From Leucaena leucocephala (lineage: Eukaryota; Streptophyta; Magnoliopsida; Fabales; Fabaceae), in contig CM073558.1 in assembly GCA_037074615.1 (NCBI GenBank), positions 13,516,001-13,580,000 of the forward strand: 64,000 nucleotides of DNA, read 5' to 3'. This document shows positions 36,729-48,724 of the stretch, piece after piece; the stretch's first letter is position 1; the number at the start of each line of letters is the position of its first letter. The notes below the pieces were generated by a model. That model searched no databases, was not told the origin of the DNA, and saw only the letters and a list, made by a program, of their open reading frames with translations. The position numbers and the translations under genes are program-made.

Positions 36729-38667
36729 GTAATTCTATATTAAGTGATGAACTTCAAAAAATCATAATTAATTCTAGAAAAAAATCGAAATGCAGTGGTT
36801 CAAAAAGATACTTGAAGCTAACATAAATAATTTTAAAGAAAAAATAAGTCTCATACATAATGAGTAGCTAATCAATACAGTGTAATTGTCAAATATCACT
36901 ATTCATTTGGTCAAAAATTATGGAAAATAGTTTTTGGTTGCTAATTTTGAAAAATTTGTTCTCTTTATATTGATGTCAGAATAAGACATTCTTGGTGTCA
37001 AAATGAAGTTTAACATGTTAACTCAATGTCAGAAAAATTTAATATATTTATCCTAATGTTTACTATTTTTAATTACATCTCACATGTCACTGCCTCCTCA
37101 CAAGTTACTGTTTACAATGACAAGTTTCAACAACTAACTTTACATGCATAAACATTTCAAGCGTGCAACTAATCCCTAGCTCTTCTTCATGCATCTTTAT
37201 ATTCTACTTCATGTGAAGTTCCTATTATGGTGGTGACATGGAGGGGGTGAGATTTTGGGGAAAATCTCAGTAGCAAATGAAAATCATAAAATGTATACAA
37301 CTACATGCTTGATGTTACTATATATGTACTTAATGATCATGCTTGCATAATGATGACTTATATGCTTCAATGTCCCATAATTATAACATATGGCTATAGT
37401 ATAAAAAGAAAGAGAAAATTACTTAATCATGCATGCTTCACATAATCAAATTAAGTAAACATCACATAAACATCCAAGCAAGATAAGCATTCAAGTAGGT
37501 AAGTTCATTACCTTATAATAGCTCTATTTTCCTTTCTCTTTACCTCTTGCTTTTCCTTACTCTTTTCCTTCCATCATGGTCCTTGCTTTATGGTCCTCTT
37601 TACCACATTAATCAAGGCCTAATAGTATAGCATCGTACTTATTACAATCAATTTCCAAGACAACATAATATACTCACTAATTATTTACATATTAAGTCTC
37701 TATCTTTCTCTAGTTTTTATTAATTGGTTTGACCTTTGAATTAATTGATGTCTGGACTTTTTCCTATACAATTTTGCATTCTAAAACTATTTATGAACTC
37801 ATAATTTCAAAATTCTAGCAGCTGCTTTTGATCTGGATAGAATAAAAATATGCCCTTTTATTTCCAAAAATTCTCATTTTGATTCTAATGCTTCCAATAC
37901 CTATTTCTCTACTTAATCTCATAAAAGTTTTCATTTTAAAACCATTGGAATCATCAAAATCACAAAATTCTAATAACTATTCTTGTGTATGAATAGTAAT
38001 AGAGAAGACTTTAACATTACAACTTTCAATACAATGCTTCCAAGGTTCCAAACTTATTCAATCCCATGCAAAATCACCATCTAAATTTAATGGAAACATT
38101 AGATAATTAAAATTAATGCTTCTTCTATCTAGAATAGTACTGGCTGAATGGCCTTCATAAGAGCAAAGTGAAGAATCACCGTTTAATTCCACAAGCAAAC
38201 ATCCAAACTAATTTATCTAAGTGCTAATTACATGATTCTAGATTAATCTTTCCTTTATTTCTTTATCTTTGGATTTTGTCCAGCATAGTTTCAAGGGAGA
38301 GAAATCCATGTTTAACCTCTAAAATCTAGGTTTCAATCTTCCAAAACATGTATATAAAAGATTGGAGTATTGTTTACCTTATTCCTTAACTTGCTTGATC
38401 ACTAAGTGCCTTGAATTGCCTTTGTTTTAGCAGAGTTTTCAAATGACAAGAGGTTCCCTAAGCTTTACCATGCACTCACAGTTTTGGCAAGATAAGGGAG
38501 TATTTATAGTGGATTTTCAAGCTCAAGGGGCCAAAATATCCCTTCTTTAACTATTTATTACAATGCTTTAATCTTACATTTTATTGGTTACTTAATTCAT
38601 TTGTTATCATTAACCTAATTCTTATATTATTTTAATAAATTGAAGCACATGTCTAAACCTTTTTTCT
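36729..38667 (-). mobile_element. Family II LTR fragment (minus orientation)
   Basis: It begins inside the LTR at the point equivalent to 26774 in the solo copy (GATGAACTTCAAAAAATCAT). It runs through the leader hairpin (37248-37269, 9-bp stem) and the TATA region (38500-38509), then stops near 38667 after sequence equivalent to about 54930. Element B is inserted at its left end. Its upstream part is missing and the sequence switches abruptly to the end of an oppositely oriented family II LTR. Confidence 0.75.
37248..37269 (-). other. Conserved LTR leader hairpin (family II copy)
   Basis: A perfect 9-bp stem TGAGATTTT/AAAATCTCA with a GGGG loop on the plus strand, followed by the conserved AGTAGCAAA. 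Confidence 0.7.
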
Positions 38668-38832
38668 AGAATTAATTATGATTTTCTGATTTCATCGCTA
38701 AATTTGAAAACCATATGAGCAGTAACTCGAGAAGAGTAATTTTAGATTTAACTAATAGACTTCCAAGGTTTTGTAAGTAGTTCTAAATGCTACTAAATGC
38801 TCCCTAAGATGCATAAAAATAAGGATATTACA
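38668..38832 (+). mobile_element. Remaining end of the 5' LTR of N2 (family II)
   Basis: The last about 165 bp of a plus-oriented family II LTR, matching 1724-1899, ending GGATATTACA at 38823-38832. The rest has been lost by rearrangement with the reverse family II fragment on the left. Confidence 0.75.
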
Positions 38833-38834
38833 TT

Positions 38835-38846
38835 TTGGTATCATAG
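38835..38846 (+). other. Primer-binding site of N2
   Basis: TTGGTATCATAG starts two bases after the LTR end. It matches the initiator-tRNA-Met site TGGTATCAGAGC in the first eight bases and then decays. The spacing is identical to N1. Confidence 0.7.
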
Positions 38847-40139
38847 TAAAAGTTTCTGACATCAGATAGGATAGTCGCTAGACCCTAACTCTAATTAGTA
38901 AGTACTTTGTTAAGTTAGGGTATTTCTTGGGATAGTTTAGCATTGTTATTTAAGCAAATCTTATAGAAGTAATTGTAGTTCACTATCCCCTAGAAAAGAA
39001 TGTAAAAGAGTTGAGGGGTATTGTGAATATGTAAATAGTGTAAAGTAAAGTAATTATATAGATGTATGATAGTTACGATGTACCCCATATATGTAATTGA
39101 CATGTTATACTATATGTACAAATGTTATGGTGATATGAAATATGAGTTTTGATGTGATATAATGAAATAACAGTTGGTTGAACATTTATGTGAACATATC
39201 CCTTATTTAATGTGATTATGGTAGATAGATATAGATAAGTTTCAATTGACTTAAGTTCATCAAAGTCAAGAACATGAATCAATCATTGCTAGAGTAAAGA
39301 CTGGACAAAGAACATTAGAAGAGAATGTTTAGAGAAAGCTATGTCCAAGTCATGATGTGAAGATATTTTGGTCACAACTAGTAATCACAAAAAAGTAAAG
39401 TTTTGACAAGATAAGACATGGATCGCGATAAAGATTTATAGAGGCCTTTTGGTTATGATGAGTAAAGACCAATGGCCATGATAGGAAGTTCCAGAACTAT
39501 CAGGTTGCAATGAGTCAGGTCATAGGACATGACTAATATGCATAGAAGATTGAGATGGTTGTGACTAAAGTTCACAGAGAATATGAGTCGCCAATAGCCA
39601 GTACTCTGGTTGTGACTAGAATACACAGAGATTTAATGGCGAGAATGAAGATGCTGACTTTACTGAAGTTTATCAGTTAAAGGTTTAGCACTGCATATAG
39701 GCAAGTCAAATAGTACAAGGTACTGAGATATAGAAGATCAGTTTAAGAAGAGGTTTAAAAGTAGATCGTTTGTATGATTACTAGGAGTCGAACTATGTTA
39801 TATAAGATTTGTTCAACCATTATTTACTAAACAAAATAATTAGAAGTTAGTATAAGACTTTCCTAGAAATGAGCCTAGTACATGGCTTAACGTTAGAGAC
39901 ATGATGGTTGATAGATAGAAAGTAGATGTTCCTAAAACAGAGGAATCCCATCATGAAGAGACAGTAACCTAGTAGACCTAGGGTATAGCACCCTAAAGAA
40001 CAAAAGTAATAGTGCTAGATGGTTAATGAAATTCATGTGACTTAAGTTAGTTAGGATCAAGAAAAAGATAGAAAGGAACCATAGTCAGGTCCATAATAGA
40101 CTTAGACTGATATACAAACATAAAGAGTTAAGAGATAGT

Positions 40140-40560
40140 AGAGAGATACAGTAGTTACTCTATAGAGATGGAGACTAATCCTCTTACATGAGAAGTTTTT
40201 CTTGAATAGTTTAAGAGAAGCATTCCTCTCAATTAGATAAAGATGAGCATGTAGCTAAGGGTTAAAGTATGAAAAAAAAACCTTTGATGAATAATTAGCC
40301 GAGTCTATCCACATGAATAATAAGAGTTGAATGACTAAGAGGTTAGTTCACGAATTGAATTGTATATTACAAAGAAAGAATTTTTCTTAGATAATTATAG
40401 AAGTTCAATAGAGTAGTAAATGTATGCAAGAATATAAATAGAGATATATGATGTATAAAGAGAGGAAGGTAGCCACAGTTTTAAGGACAACGAGACTCCC
40501 CTATTGAAATCATAATGATCAAAAGTTAGGAAGAGTAATGAAGGGTTGAGTCTATGCCCA
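40140..40560 (+). pseudogene. gag remnant of N2
   Basis: Translation around 40185-40230 gives EVFLE-FKRSIPLN. Further on, TFDE-LAESIHM (about 40280) and MTKRLVHELNCIL (about 40330) correspond to B's SFDEYLAKFIRLS and MTERIIRGLNVTL. Stops are frequent and no zinc knuckle is visible. It shows common ancestry with A and B gag but no coding capacity. Confidence 0.6.
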
Positions 40561-40921
40561 CTATTAGGATAGTAATGTGGCAGTCTAAGTTAGATAAGTA
40601 AATATCTCAGGTTCCTAAATGATTGATTAGGATCTGGCAATTAAGGTAATAAAGGAACATAATACTTTAAAAAAGATACCTAGTTAATTGTTTAATTGTA
40701 GTGTGAATATAATGTATGGTTGAGCAAATTATATGATAATGTATGACTTATGTTGCCATAAGTTATGATGAACAGTTGCATCTCCTTGCAGTTATCATAT
40801 GATTACGCATGTTAAAGAATGCTTAAATTTTTATATCTCCTTGCACATTATGCATGTTAGTGTATGCTATGTTGAATGAATACTCTCCTTTCACATTTCA
40901 TTAAAGGTATAGTATATATAT

Positions 40922-41165
40922 AATGAGAAAGTTATGTTGTTCCCATATCATACGACATGCAATTAGATAATTTAATTGGGTAATGATAAAGCAATAGAGA
41001 AGTGATAAATGAGATAGTTAGCCAATTAATTCCCAAAGAATATAATGAGAAAGTTATGCCCACATCATACGACATACAATTAGATAATTCAATTGGGTAA
41101 TGATAAAGCAATAGAAAAGTGATAAATGAGATAGTTAGCCAATTAATTCCCAAATAATATAATGA
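40922..41165 (+). repeat. Tandem duplication in N2, 122-bp period
   Basis: Two units begin AATGAGAAAGTTATG (40922 and 41044) and contain ATCATACGACATRCAATTAG. N1 has only one copy (minus strand, about 2384-2510), so the duplication arose in N2 or its parent. Confidence 0.85.
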
Positions 41166-44100
41166 GAATTTATGACCAAATAATGATAGTTAGTTGGGTA
41201 GAGAATGAGATTAGATATGAATGTTAGTGGCAAACCTATAGGCATGCGATTATAGTACTAAGGACATATCCCTTCAATAGGAATAAGATACATGAATGAT
41301 GTACCATAAATATGAAATAAAATGAGATGTAGTTATAAAATATTATGCAGCTCTAAGACTGAGTAATGTCTATGTAATAAAAGTTAACATTCTCACAATA
41401 GAGCTAAGTTGCTCTTGCAATATAGTCAGATTGCTCTTGAGATTGAGCCAAGATAATAGACAGTGTAGCTAATGTTAGAGTAATGTCCACCAGATGAGAT
41501 GTATCAATTATAACAAATATATGCATGGTAGAGCCTGTATAGCTCTCTATAATACTAGATATAGTAAAGTGATGAAAGATTGGAATGATATAAGAAATTC
41601 CTGAGGGATAGAGAAAATGAGTAAAGTCTTAATATAAAATATTGGCTTATGTAATATTTATTGGGGAATTATCTATTGAGTTAACAACTAAGTGGAAGTG
41701 GCTAACCTTGTAACTTAGTCCGTTGGTTTAGGTGTTCCAGAGATGAGAATACAATACAACAGAATCGCAGTAGATTCTAGAGGATTGTAGTTAAATCCTA
41801 ACATGGCTCACAAAGAATAGAATTCTAGGGTTCCAGTTAGATCCCGAGGGTCATAGTAGATCTAGCCTAAAGAAAGAAGATGAATGACCCATAAGTATAT
41901 TATTTCTTTGGAAAGACAATTACCAAGTGTCGTGTCCTTATTTTCAACCTCGATTATACTTAGTTGGAAGTCATTTGAACCAATTACATAGCCTTTTGCC
42001 TTAGAAAGATGTATTTTCAAAAGATTGCTTCTCGGGAACTATTCATGGTTACTGTTCATTTAGTAATCCAAAACATGTACCTAACATTACAAAATTCATA
42101 ATTAAATGTAGAAAAATAAAAATAGGTTGGTTCAAATTTCTAATGAAAGATCTTTCATTTAAATTTGAGGGAAAAATATAAAATTGAGGTTTCATTGCCC
42201 CAATGAAATTAATTTATTCATTGAAAAACACTGTTTATTTGGTATACCAGGAAGTTCCAGTTTCTTTACCTTAACTTTAAAAATTCATTTCTCTTTCGTT
42301 TCTTGTCCAAATAAACCATGTTACCTATGGATTTAAAGATACAGACATGTTATTTAACCTCATAAAATTTTATGCAAAAAATCGTTCATTTACCATATGA
42401 AATTAATGTCAGAACATTACTACCTCCAGCTGCTCACTTTATCTCAATTCCATATTTTAACTCCAAATTAGAAAACTCATAATAAATTGAATACTTAACC
42501 ATTTGAGGCGTTCTTGGTGTTCAATCAAAGCTCTATTTCATACCAAATTTCAAGTTCAAACTCATTGGTTAAGGTAGAGTAAACGTCATCACAAAGCCAC
42601 GGCCTTAAAATACAACTACATGATCATACACTATGCATCCCATCATAACCTTCCATAGTGTCAAGTAAACAATATAACTTATAATACAAGTTCAACCATC
42701 TATGTTTATCCTTTTTCCTTGAGAGGTTCTAGCACCTATGACATGTTATGTATATGGAAAGAATGAGATTTCGTGGAAATCCCAATAGCAAGTTATACAG
42801 ACTATAATATCATGCTTGATTAATTGGATTCTTAACATGTTATCGTGAGATAGGAGTTACTTCATAATGGTACATAAGCAAACTCTAACATGCATATTGT
42901 CATGACATAACTTGCAAGGAGTTGCAATCATTCATACTTCATCATCAACATGATGACACAATCTCATGCTCAACCAAACATCATAACTAACAAGCAAGCA
43001 TACAATCAAGCAAACATGAAATTATAGTTAGGTATTCTTGCTATCTCTTGAGTTATCCTTAACAAAGTCTTCGATTTCCTTCCCTAACAAATGTCAAAAT
43101 CTAGCCATTACAAAGTTACATCAAGTTACAACTCAACTTGAAAAGAATTCCAAGACTAGGATTTCATTAACTTCCTTTCTTTTTCTATTTTATGTTCTAT
43201 ACTTCCATCTTTCTAAAATAAATTCTCATGGTTCATTTCCTCATCATTTTTCATGTTGAATGTAAATATGAAACCAAAATGTTTAAAATCAAAACACCCT
43301 ATGAGTTGCTATACAGAACTAAAGTGACCCCTTAATTTTCCAAAAATTCACATTTTGATTCCAATGCTTTCATTACTTGTTCTCCTACTTTATTATCCCC
43401 ACACAATTTTCTATTTCAAACTCATTGGAAGCATCAAAATTATGAAATTTCAACATATGAATAGTATTTCATACAGTAGCAGTGTCACATCCTTATTTTC
43501 AACATCAATTATACTCATTTGAAAGGCATTGGAACCAATCATATGATCATTTTCTTTGGAAACATCCATTTCCAAAAGAATTGCTCTCAAGTACTGTTCA
43601 CGTCACTGTTCATTTGGTAATTTAGAATATGTACCCAACTTGAAAATTCATAATTAAATGTAGAAAAATCAAAATAGGTTGGTTCCAATTTCTAATGAAA
43701 GCAGTTTCATTAACCTTTGAGGAAAAAATATAAAACTGAGGTTCCATTGTCTCAATAAAATTAGTTTATTCATTGAAAAACACTGTTCATTTGGTAAAAT
43801 ATGGAAATTCCAGTTTCTCTACCTTAATTCAAAAATTCATTTCTCTTTGGTTACTTATCCAAATGAACCATGCTACCTATGGATTTGAAGCTCCAAATAT
43901 TTTATTTAAGATCATAAAATTTCATAGAAAAACGCGTTCAATTGATATATAAAATCAACACGTGAACATCGCTGCCTCTAACCACTCGCTTTATCTCAAT
44001 TCCAGCACTTACCTCCAACTTAGAAAAATCATAGTAATTCGAATTCTTTACCAATTGAGGCATTCTTAGTGTTCATTTAAAGCTCTATATCTTAGCTATA

Positions 44101-44941
44101 ATCATTCCAAATTTCAAGTTCAAATTGGTTGATTAAGGCATCTTAAACATTGTCACACCGTCACTGTCATATCCCAATTTTTAGGCCTAGAAGCCTAGTA
44201 TGTAGCCTGAAAAAGGTAGGCTAATATACCCTATTATGCAGGAGTCCTAGAAGTATACAAATGATGTTCAGGGACTAAACTGCAAGAAAGTGAAAATTTA
44301 GGGGAAATAGTGAAAGTCCCTCTGGGCATAAAGAAGAAGTAAGAGGTATTTCTTGGGAACTGAGCCACCAGAGTGCTTGGGCTTGGTTAGAAACCCAAGA
44401 TAGCAATCCAAGAGCCCAAAAACGTAGGCCCAAGGATTATGGAGTTTAAGAGGCATTAAAATATTATTTTAGTTCTTTTCCATAAAGTAAGCTTACCCGG
44501 TTAAGGATAGAACTGGGAAAAGTGATCAGATATGACTATAGACCATGAGGTGGCATGAAAGGTGTCCTCATGGGACCCACAAGACACCACATGGCATGAT
44601 TACAGGAAAAGAAGAAAAGTTAAGGACACATGTCATGAGATTAGAAAAAGGGGACAAAGTAAAAAGGACACATGGCACAATCTCGGCCATTCATTCTAGG
44701 AAAAGGCTATGGAATTCTTTAGAAAGGCTGAGTCAGCTAGTGAGGTATCCCAAGGGCCCCACCATTGCACCACATACTCCCTGAGGTATACCCTAAGGTG
44801 TCCTTGGATGATGTCATGGTGGTGAGTCATTGAGGAGGGTGATGTCATTGTGATGATACAGGCAAAGCTTCTTAAGGAAGCTAAGCGATCTGGGCCATTC
44901 ATCACAATTCAATCTGAGCCATTCATTCTACCTCCACTCAA

Positions 44942-44950
44942 CTATAAATA
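44942..44950 (+). promoter_or_regulatory. TATA box of family III LTR
   Basis: CTATAAATA, followed about 40 bp later by the family's purine-rich transcribed tract. The same arrangement appears on the minus strand at 23040-23048 and 47451-47459. Confidence 0.6.
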
Positions 44951-45628
44951 GGCTACCCCTCCCTTCATGTTATGCATGGCCAATAGCTAAGAAAGAAGAG
45001 AAAGAAGATAGAAAGAGAGAAAGAAAGGAAGGAAGAGAAAGGAAGGAAGGAGTTATAGCGGAGCCAGGAGTAGTTCAAGGAGCTTGGGGACTGGGCAGAG
45101 CTTAGGAATAAGGTAAGTAAGTTATCTAGTCCCTACTCTAATAAAGTAGAGGATTGCTCTTAGTAGTTAGAATAGAGAAATATCTATATTAATAATGGTA
45201 GATAAAGAGAGAGAAAGTTAGGGGAATGTCTGAGTAAGGATATTATCCCTAGTTAAATATGAGACTAAGTAGAGCTATACTGGATAATAATAAAGATATT
45301 ATTATGCTATGTATAGGCTCTGACTTATGATAAAGAAGGGACCTTAGAGACAAGGTTAAGAGCTGGAAGGAAAGGCTACACGCCAGGTAGTAAACTTACC
45401 TACTTGTATGCTTATACTGCTTCGATGTTTTATGTGATGTTTTCTTACCTTGATGATGTGAAGCATGAATGATTAAGTAATGCTCTGTTTCTTTTTATAC
45501 TATGGCCATATGTTATAATTAAGTAACATGGAAGCATGTATGTTATCATGATGCAAGCATGATCATTAAGTACACATATAGTAACATCAAGCATATAGTT
45601 GCATACATTGTATGCTTCTGTAGGCTAC

Positions 45629-45650
45629 TGAGATTTCCTCAGAAATCTCA
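45629..45650 (+). other. Conserved LTR leader hairpin (family III copy)
   Basis: The perfect 9-bp stem TGAGATTTC/GAAATCTCA has a CTCA loop, is preceded by GGCTAC and is followed by CCCCC. It is about 690 bp downstream of the TATA box and 425 bp before the LTR end. Confidence 0.7.
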
Positions 45651-46111
45651 CCCCCTTTCATGTAATCCCAATCCCACAGGTATGTTAGAAAAGGATTGAA
45701 GAAGTATGAAGAGAAGCTGGGGATTGGATAGTGCAAATGTTGGGACCAAAATGCTGGAATTAGGGGAAAATGTATGATGAATAGTAAAGTTTGGATGTTT
45801 GCTAATGTTGACCTGGTCAAGGCGTGGTCAATGAGTTATTTTTTCCTGAAAGAACATTATGTTAGCTTCATGTTGCAATTTGAACCACTCTATTTCAATT
45901 TTTTTAGAATTAGTTATTATTTTTTGAAATCAGGTCACTCCACTGGAATTTACATAGTAAACAGTACTCGCTAAGAGTAAAATTCCAGATTGAGTACTTT
46001 GACTTCAATAGCCTTAAAAGTGGTTCCAGATGCTACCATTTGGTCCCGAAGATGTATGAAAATGAGGATGTTTCAATCACGGCCTAATAACACAATTACA
46101 TAATCATACAT

Positions 46112-48724
46112 TATAACATCCTCATTTTCTTACATCTTAGGGACCATTCAGTAGCATTTGGAACCACTTCCAAGGCTATTGAAGTCAAATTACTCAATCT
46201 AGAATTTTACTCTTAGCGAGTATTGTTCACTGTACGAATTCTAGAGGAGTGACCTGACTTCAAAAAATCATAACTAATTCTATAAAAATCAAAATGGAGT
46301 GGTTCAAATTGCTACACGATGCTAACATAATTATATTTCATGAAAAAATGACTCATTGACCATACCTTGACCAGGTCAGCGTTGGTCAACATCTGAAGTT
46401 TACTGGTCCTCTAGCATCCTGTCCCTGATTCTAGCATCTCTGGTCCCAACTTTGATAAATCATATCTTTATATTTAGACATCCAAATGACACGTTCTATG
46501 TATAAAATTGAAGCTTGGCATATCTACTATTTATTGGAAAATATCATACATTTATTCAATCATTTACTATTTATAATTACAGCTCAAATGTCACTGCCTC
46601 CCTACGAGTTACTGTTTATAGTAACAATTTCCAGCAATTATACATACATGAAACACATATCAATCATGCTAAGCAATTAACATCTCTTCATGCATCTTTA
46701 TCTCCTACATCTTGAGAATACCTACTGTAATGGGATTGATATGGAAGGGGTGAGTTTCTGGGGAAATCTCAGTAGCAAATAGCACTAAACAATGCATGCA
46801 TTAATGTGAATACTTGTACTTGCTTGTGAAAGTGTTAATATTGTCTAATGTGCATGCTTCCATGTTACATATGAAATACAATTGGCCAAAGTAATCATAG
46901 GAATAGAGCTTCATACATAAGCACATATTCAACACAATTCAACAAAGCCATAGCACATCAAGCATAACATTCAATGCATACAAGTTTAGGATAAGTTTAC
47001 TACCTGACATGTAGCTTTTCTTCTAGCTCTTAGCCTTTGCTCTAAGGTTCATTCTTTCCATTGGTCAGAGCCTATGCATAGCATAATAAGATCTTCATTA
47101 TTACTCTATCAGTATAGCTCTATTTAACTCATGCTTAACTAGGGGTAATATTCTTACTCTGACATTCCCCTGGCTTTCTTCCTATCTATAGCTACCTTCA
47201 TTAATAGAGATATTTCTCTATTCTAACTATTAAGAGCAATCCTATACTTTATTAGAGCAGGGACTAGATAACTTTCTTATCTCATTCCGAAGCTTTGCCC
47301 AGTCCCTTAGCTCCTTAGACTGCTCCTGGCTCCACCAGAACTCCTTCCTTCTTTCTCTTATTTCCTTCCTTTCTCTCTTTCTCTCTTCTATCTTCTTTCT
47401 CTTCTTCTTTATTTCTCCTTGCCATGAATGGAATGGAGGTAGGGAGTGCCTATTTATAGGTTAGAGGAGGTGGAATGAATGGTCCAGATTGATTCATGAT
47501 GAATAGCCCAAATTGCTTGCTTCCTCAAGAAGCTTTGCCTGCATCATCATGATGACATCACCCTCCTTGCTAACTCACCACTAATGACATCTTCCAGGAC
47601 AACTCAGGGGACAACTCAAGGGGCATGTGGAACAATGGTGGGGCCCATGGGACACCTCACCAGCTGACTCAGCTTTTCCAGAGAGTTCTAGAGTCTTTTC
47701 CCTTAATGGACGGCTGAGATTATGCCACGTATCCTCTTGCTTTTTCTCCTTTTATTGTAATAATGCCATGTGTCCTTTGATTTTCCTCTTTTACTATAAT
47801 CATGCCATGTGGCATATTGTGGGCCTCATTTATGTACCCTCATGATTCAAGATCACTTTACCCAGTTCTATCTTGGACCGGGTCACTTTACTTTATTGAA
47901 AAAGAACTAAAATATTATTTTAATGCCTCTTGGGCCCACATTACTCTTGGGCTACGTTTTTGGACCTTTAAATATCGTCTTGGGTTTCTAACCAAGCCCA
48001 AGCACTCTGGTGGCTCGGTTCCCAAGAAACATCCTTAGTAAATTACCAAAATGCCCTTAATACCTCTTTAGTGCTTATAGGGGCACTATTGTCTTTTCAT
48101 ACCTTACCAGAGTATCTCTTGACCCTGGTCAACTATCCAGATACCATTTCTTAACTGTCTAACCTTAGTTAAATAATCATAATGCCCTTTGTCTGACTCT
48201 GACTTAATGACACAACACAGTGGAATACCTTCAGTGGCATTTTCGTAATTCTTCATTTTTCTCGGTCTTTCTTAGCCCTGGCCCACATACTTATCTAAAA
48301 ATATCATTAGACCTATAAGGTGCCATTCTGGACCCTCTGTATGATTCACCATTTTCATGGGCTCAATTCTCGAGAAAATCCCCTGAAACCTATTTGTCGG
48401 GTATTTTAATCCACTGTAAATTCTGTAATAAATTCTACATAACTCCTTTTTGGGCTCTGTCAATTTTAGAAATTCTTATATTAATTATAGGATTTTACTG
48501 CCATATTTCATCTGATTCTGAGGTCTAGAGAATACTGTATTAATTTTTCTTTTCTTTGGAAATTAATATAAATCTTTTGGGACCTCATATCAAAATTTTG
48601 TGTTGCATCAAACTGATCAGCATAATTTTCTCTATTTATTGAGACCTCTGCTCAACAGGGTCTAGTAGCATCCCTTTTTTAGGCTATATACTGGGCTTCT
48701 AAGTCTAAAAATTGGGATATGACA
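46112..48724 (-). mobile_element. Solo LTR, family III, minus orientation
   Basis: A 2,613-bp LTR starting (plus reading) TATAACATCC and ending GGGATATGACA. It has a perfect target duplication TACAT (46107-46111 and 48725-48729). It is nearly the same length as the copy at 21696-24311. It lies 36 bp from the plus-oriented family III LTR, tail to tail. It has a minus-strand TATA at 47451-47459, G-box-like units (47726, 47767, 47806) and a leader hairpin at 46751-46771. Confidence 0.92.

Larger units (their letters stand above)
38833..41927 (+). mobile_element. Interior of non-autonomous element N2, first part
   Basis: It begins with the primer-binding site TTTTGGTATCA (38833-38843) and follows N1's interior in the opposite orientation: leader, a shortened segment where the pre-gag ORF should be, a gag remnant (40140-40560), then a non-coding segment with a 122-bp duplication and small hairpins. 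No pol motif is visible. It is interrupted at 41928 by a family I LTR and resumes after 52634 and again after 56209. Without insertions the interior is about 4.5 kb. The antisense frames at 39073-39282 and 40932-41153 are not genes. Confidence 0.75.
44165..46075 (+). mobile_element. Solo LTR, family III, plus orientation
   Basis: A 1,911-bp LTR starting TGTCATATCCCAATTTTTAGG and ending GGATGTTTCA. The target copies are GTCAC (44160-44164) and ATCAC (46076-46080), one mismatch. It lacks about 600-700 bp near its 5' end that are present in the 57369 copy. It has TATA CTATAAATA at 44942-44950, a GA-rich tract at 44988-45056 and a leader hairpin at 45629-45650 with a 9-bp perfect stem. Confidence 0.88.

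Noticed and set aside
41386..41470. Repeated GAGCTAAGTTGCTCTTGCAAT-like words as a CRISPR-like array
   Set aside because: The words are too short and irregular, with no uniform spacers, in a plant retroelement interior.
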